From Phoronis ovalis (Eukaryota > Phoronida > Phoronidae), in the NCBI GenBank assembly GCA_028565635.1, contig JAOXYB010035394.1, forward strand, positions 1 through 29,286: 29,286 nt of DNA, read 5' to 3'. The position numbers were made by a program, and so were the translations under genes. Numbering within the stretch: position 1 is the first letter of the stretch; every line of letters starts with the position of its first letter. The notes below the pieces were generated by a model that worked only from the letters and a program-made list of their open reading frames with translations, was not told the origin of the DNA and made no database searches. This document shows, in pieces, positions 25,568-29,286 of this stretch.

Positions 25568-27785
25568 CTATAAAAAGATAAGTTATACATTTATACGCCC
25601 ATCACTAGATATATCAATTAGGAAATAGTCAGTTATATGGATCTTGGATCCTGATCAACATGCCAACAAATTCGTGTCATTTTGACAGACAAACCTATTG
25701 TGCCATGATTCTAGCAACATTTTAACACATTTCCAGATGCCACAAATTATACTGTTTTAACAGATAGCATTGCAGGCTAAACTTCCCGTATTAATAACAG
25801 TCACCAAGAAACACGTTTTAATTCTTATATATTCACCCTTAGTTTTGTGTAATGTATGGACTCGTACCAGGCATTACTCGCTTTTCTGCTAAGAAGAAAA
25901 CAGATACTGAACAAAAGGAACGAATATATAACAACATAATAACATACTAATAAACATATCAAACAAAATAAATAACCATTAGAAGATGAAAATGTAAATC
26001 TGAATAAAAATCATGTTCATACAACAACCTGCCCAAATTTGGCATCGATTCCCATCATGTATACATGATGACACAGGGTGACACAGAATAAATAGAACAC
26101 TTTTGGAGTGCTGCCAATTGTTTGTTTCTATTTCAACGATGAAACAACTTATATTTTCCGAAAGTAAGCTCACACATGTACTCAAGAATTAAAATCTGCT
26201 TTGGTTTTTATTACAGGTAGACAAATAAGATGTAGCACCATAATCTGGTCCAAGAGTCTCATTAAAAATCAAAATTAGCCGCAACTCAGTTCAATATAAG
26301 TTTGCTAAATAGAAAATGTTTGAGGTTGAAATCAATCTCACGTACATTCGTTTTTTGTTAAACTCGCTGATCGCATCTTTGTGATGATTTTTAAGGTTAT
26401 AGTACTTTGCGTATAGATATTGGTGATGACGTACTTTCGTCAGAGGCTTCATTCCGAACGTAACCCTCTACTGTATTTTATCGTATTTAGCAAACGTAAG
26501 GATTAATATCTACTGGCTATAAAAATGAATGTAATATACATACTAAGCAGGCCGGATGGCGTCATTCCTGGATTTATTTTTGTTATTCTATAAGTTAGAT
26601 CTTCAAAGTATATGGCGACTGTCAAAACGTTGTTCCTAAAAAATTAAATAAACAAATCTCACGCCAGGTTATCATGCTTTCAGTACCTGTACTTCATTCT
26701 TAGCTTTAAAAAAAATTAACTTACAACTGGATTTACTACGTAACAAATTCCCCAGTTAAGGCTAAGCTAGAGTCTCGTTACTGCTCAAATACGTGAAAAA
26801 TCCGCATTACAATTTTTTGATACAAAATAGACGTTTTCTGAATCTTTAACATTTAGGCTATGTCATATTGGTATTCTAAAACTAGTGTGTGAAATGTATG
26901 AAATATAATTAGCATTTAATGACATCCTATAAAAATCGGGAAAACTCGGTAGAATTTAGATCTGCTGGATTTTTCGGCACTGAGGATGTACCTTATGATT
27001 TTTATGAGGTGTCATAAACCGCTAATTAAATGTCATGCATTTATACACAAATCTGAAAATACCACCATAACATGGTGAATGTTAAAGTTTCAGAAAACAA
27101 TTATTTTGTGTGCGAAATAAATATAATATGGGTTTTATAACACGAATTTTATGTAAACCGTAGCCAGACTAGCTTTGCCTTAAGGTGACATATTCTAGTA
27201 GTTATATAAAATGGATACCCTCAATACACATACCTCCAAAATATCAATCGATATATACTTTACTGAATGTCTGTGATTTATCAATTTCTTTGTGCACCTT
27301 GCTCACTGGTTATAACCGGAAGGTATTTAGGCTAGACACTCAAAATGTTAATGACTACGATATCACGAATTTCCTTTTACCATTTACAGTATATATGTGC
27401 CTCGTAGGACAATTCTCTCGTTCGTTATAACATCGTATTACGACAAACAACCTATTTTACTATTGCACGAACAACATAAAGCAGATGCCATAAGTCTGGT
27501 CTAGTTTGAAACTCCACTATAGAGTACTGGCCTAAACTAATCCGACTTGAGAATTCGTCTGGATCAGAACGATATATTTGTGAAATTCACCCACGGGTGT
27601 TTTCTATCTGTAATTTTACAAAATTTACTTTAGATACTCCGTGGTGACGTTGCTAATTTCAGCCAATTCACCAGCGGCACTGGAACTAGGAAACTTGGCA
27701 TAGGATACACTTGTAGGAAAGTCCACCACATTACATCCAACTTTACAAAGAGGGCATTTAGCCTCAAAGTCAGCGTCAATTTCCA
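25350..27785 (-). CDS. DEG/ENaC (ASIC-like) sodium channel, C-terminal three exons (partial)
   Basis: Subunit of a trimeric, amiloride-type cation channel of the plasma membrane. Exons 27629..27785, 26544..26635 and 25350..25567 join in frame to the last 154 residues. In order: extracellular Cys cluster CPLCKVGC (10-17), then VSYAKFPSSSAAGELAE, matching the ASIC wrist/palm region after the last Cys; beta strand NNVLTVAIYFEDLTY (53-67), matching ENILVLDIFFEVLNY of ASIC; LLSDIGGQLGLFIGMSCLTL (81-100), the pre-TM2 and TM2 signature; and a basic/polar cytosolic tail ending SDKDL before TAG. The filter triplet is GMS (94-96), where ASIC has GAS. The N-terminus, TM1 and most of the extracellular domain lie right of the window. 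Whether it is an ASIC, FaNaC-type or other subfamily member cannot be decided from this part. Confidence 0.9.
25568..26543 (-). other. DEG/ENaC intron
   Basis: 976 bp. No further channel exon found. A stretch with strong splice signals (25840-25890 on -) does not fit the required phase. Confidence 0.6.
26544..26635 (-). CDS. DEG/ENaC exon: extracellular strand before TM2
   Basis: 92 nt, acceptor TTTAATTTTTTAG, donor CTTA|GTATGT. NNVLTVAIYFEDLTYRITKI then NPGMTPSGLL. Phases match both flanking exons, and the sequence fits the ASIC segment leading to the TM2 signature. Confidence 0.9.
26760..27179. mobile_element. 420-bp MITE with TTAA target duplication
   Basis: TTAA flanks both ends (26756-26759, 27180-27183). 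The left end GGCTAAGCTAG pairs with the right end, whose reverse complement is GGCAAAGCTAG. Imperfect arms continue inward about 180 bp (for example GTTTTCTGAATCTTTAACAT against its inverted match near 27077-27100, and CATAAAAATC-like near the centre). The centre is near 26960. TTAA targets are typical of piggyBac and Kolobok. Non-coding; inserted in an intron of the channel gene. Confidence 0.8.
27629..27785 (-). CDS. DEG/ENaC exon: Cys cluster and wrist region
   Basis: Acceptor TTTGTATTTTCAG, donor CTAAA|GTAAAT. 51 full codons containing EAKCPLCKVGC and FPSSSAAGELAEISNVTTEY. Phase 1 in, so an upstream exon ends with one base of a codon; it is outside the window. Read without splicing, the frame meets TAA just past the donor. 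Confidence 0.85.
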
Positions 27786-28033
27786 CTGAAAATACAAATT
27801 ATTTATGTGTAAAGGGATTGTAGATTCGCAAAGTAGAAGACATACGTACCCCGATTCATACAATTTTAAGTACTTATATACAATGATGAATTCTCAAATT
27901 AATTGCATGAGAAACAAGCTATACTGATCTTTCCTCACATACTAAATTTATTTCCATGTATCTCATTTGTTAGATCGTGCACCAGTTCTTAGATCGCAGT
28001 TTACTTGTACCTAGCTATAAGTAGTATAAAAGT

Positions 28034-28742
28034 GATGTTGAATAAGGTGAAGAGCGATGAGCGATAATCCGCCAGGAGTCGCTAATTGATTTTATAGATT
28101 TTGTTTGATATTTTTTTTGAATGGTTAATCAATTATGTCTGCGATAATAAACAATTATTTTTAACCGCTTTTTAAAAATTAATTACGATTTTTCGATTCT
28201 TTTCAACAAAAAATATCATCGACTATGACGGCCTTTGGTTGGGGCTTTGTTAAGTAGTACATGATCAATTAACCTCCCCAACAAGTTTTATTGCTCTACC
28301 TTTACGACTAAGACAGTTATAAAAAGTAATAATTGGGATCGACGGTGACGATCTCAGGCGGCGATGTAATTAAGTATTAACCAATTGAAAGATGATGATC
28401 TTATTAACCTACCCACCAAATGTTGGGCTCTGCAGTAGCGATGGATTGGGGCCTTTTGGTAAAGGAGGGCCTTGGCGGTCTTTTGAGAATTCTTCGGGTG
28501 ACCAGTAAATCGAATCAAAACGCGTCAACAATTCACAAAAAGGTTTTTAGAAAAACTCGAAAATCGTAATTAATTTTTAAAAAACAATTAAAAATAAATC
28601 ATTAACAATAAAAAGAATGCAAAAATGATGCATTAACCATTAAAAATTCATCAAAAAATCTTATAACTAATCAATCAATCAATCAATTAGGTGGTGACCC
28701 CCAGTGGATTATCGCTCACCGCTCTTCACCATGTTCAACACT
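28034..28742. mobile_element. ~0.7-kb compound inverted-repeat element
   Basis: Left end (28034-28070) GTTGAA..GGTGAAGAGCGATGAG then CGATAATCC; the right end (28706-28742) is its inverted match with few changes. Weaker pairing extends inward (AATGGTTAAT, AAAAATTAATTACGATTTT-like) and possibly outward to about 28000 and 28790. The core has direct repeats: ATGATC..ATTAACCT.CCCA at 28261 and 28395, and GGTTGGGGCTTTGTTAAG at 28237 with a variant at 28444. No open frame of note. No clear target duplication, so exact ends are uncertain. Confidence 0.65.
28669..28688. repeat. (AATC)n microsatellite
   Basis: Five perfect AATC-type units inside the right arm of the inverted-repeat element. Confidence 0.8.
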
Positions 28743-29286
28743 CAATCTTATATTACTGCTATGCCCGCGACCACCATGGTAAATTGCTAGCGACACAAAA
28801 AAACGTGTGCAACTAGAGATAGTACAATATGAGATGGGCTAAAGAACTTTGTAGTGCACCGAAAGAATTTAAGGAAGAATGCTAAGATCTGATAAGCTAG
28901 GCTAAACAATTTACAAATCATTTAATGGTACTAAATAAATTCTAACTATTCTGATTTAAAACAGCTTAAAATCTGAGATTTGCAAGATCTATATAGTACA
29001 GTCTTAATAAATTCAGATCCGTTAGTGTTCCGTACCTTCTCAACTGACTAGCGTAGGGGCTTATAGTCAATTTTTTGTTATATTCCTTCAACTTAACAAG
29101 AGCGAAATAATTACGTCATTAAACTTTTGCCAACCGAAGCTAGGAAAGACCTGGACCCATATTAATTTGTAAGGTGAGTTTAGAAAAAAAAATATATGAG
29201 GGGGGTTTGGCCTTTGCTTAGGGTTATATAGAGGGGTTTTTGATTTTTTATTTATTTATATATATATAAAATATCACTTTGAATTA

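Larger units (their letters stand above)
27786..29286. other. DEG/ENaC intron or upstream region, no exon seen
   Basis: No exon with channel motifs was found on the - strand here, so the preceding exon is probably beyond the right edge. It holds the compound inverted-repeat element (28034-28742) and a short (TA)n near 29258-29270. Confidence 0.5.

Noticed and set aside
25840-25892. Possible extra DEG/ENaC exon on - with strong acceptor CTGTTTTCTTCTTAG
   Set aside because: Its phase does not lead into the last exon and its peptide lacks the expected strand; the 26544-26635 exon fits phase and motif instead.
25979-26185. - strand open frame reading ENISCFIVEIET
   Set aside because: Superficially like the strand before TM2, but spacing is wrong and no proper donor/acceptor pair is present.
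27625-27863. - strand 77-codon open frame as a separate gene
   Set aside because: It is in a different frame from the channel exon; the channel frame shows the family motifs and splice sites.
29033-29075. Possible 24-nt upstream channel exon on - ending AGAAG|GTACGG
   Set aside because: The phase needed to join 27785 gives an in-frame stop.

Overview
This is eukaryotic nuclear DNA from an animal. It is AT-rich (roughly one third G+C by eye), and the genes are split into short exons with GT/AG introns of about 0.2-4.4 kb. Three animal protein families can be read exon by exon. There are no operons, Shine-Dalgarno sites or bacterial-type genes. The intron-exon style and the mobile-element load suggest an invertebrate, perhaps a marine one; the species cannot be named from the sequence. 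All identifications were made by reading translations against remembered family motifs, without a database search.

Layout. (1) 1-1081: a C-rich tandem repeat (181-431), then the likely promoter of a small gene, with perfect NRF1-like and YY1-like motifs at 895-935. (2) 1082-3837, + strand: a complete four-exon TMEM254-like membrane protein (146 aa). Its second intron holds three short non-autonomous DNA transposons: a 391-bp foldback element and two copies of one mariner-type MITE family. (3) 5531-21588, - strand: a complete group I p21-activated kinase (PAK1/2/3 type) in 15 coding exons, 524 aa with a 45-nt cassette exon or 509 aa without it. Every splice phase closes. The N-terminal SH3-binding proline motif, CRIB, autoinhibitory segment, acidic/proline-rich segment and full kinase domain are all present. 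Non-coding first exon(s) and the promoter probably lie at 22190-22450. (4) 22450-25349: gene-free, with a decayed three-copy repeat at 24421-25240. (5) 25350-27785, - strand: the last three exons of a DEG/ENaC (ASIC-like) sodium channel; its 5' part lies beyond the right edge. A 420-bp TTAA-flanked MITE sits in one of its introns. (6) 27786-29286: no exon found; a ~0.7-kb compound inverted-repeat element.

The TMEM254 and PAK genes face each other tail to tail, and their best poly(A) signals are only about 35 bp apart (4272 and 4308), so the two transcripts may end in nearly the same place. PAK and the channel gene lie head to tail. Nothing suggests the three genes act in one pathway. The most notable points are the PAK cassette exon, the altered PIX-type proline motif in PAK, the GMS selectivity-filter triplet in the channel, and the unassigned foldback elements.
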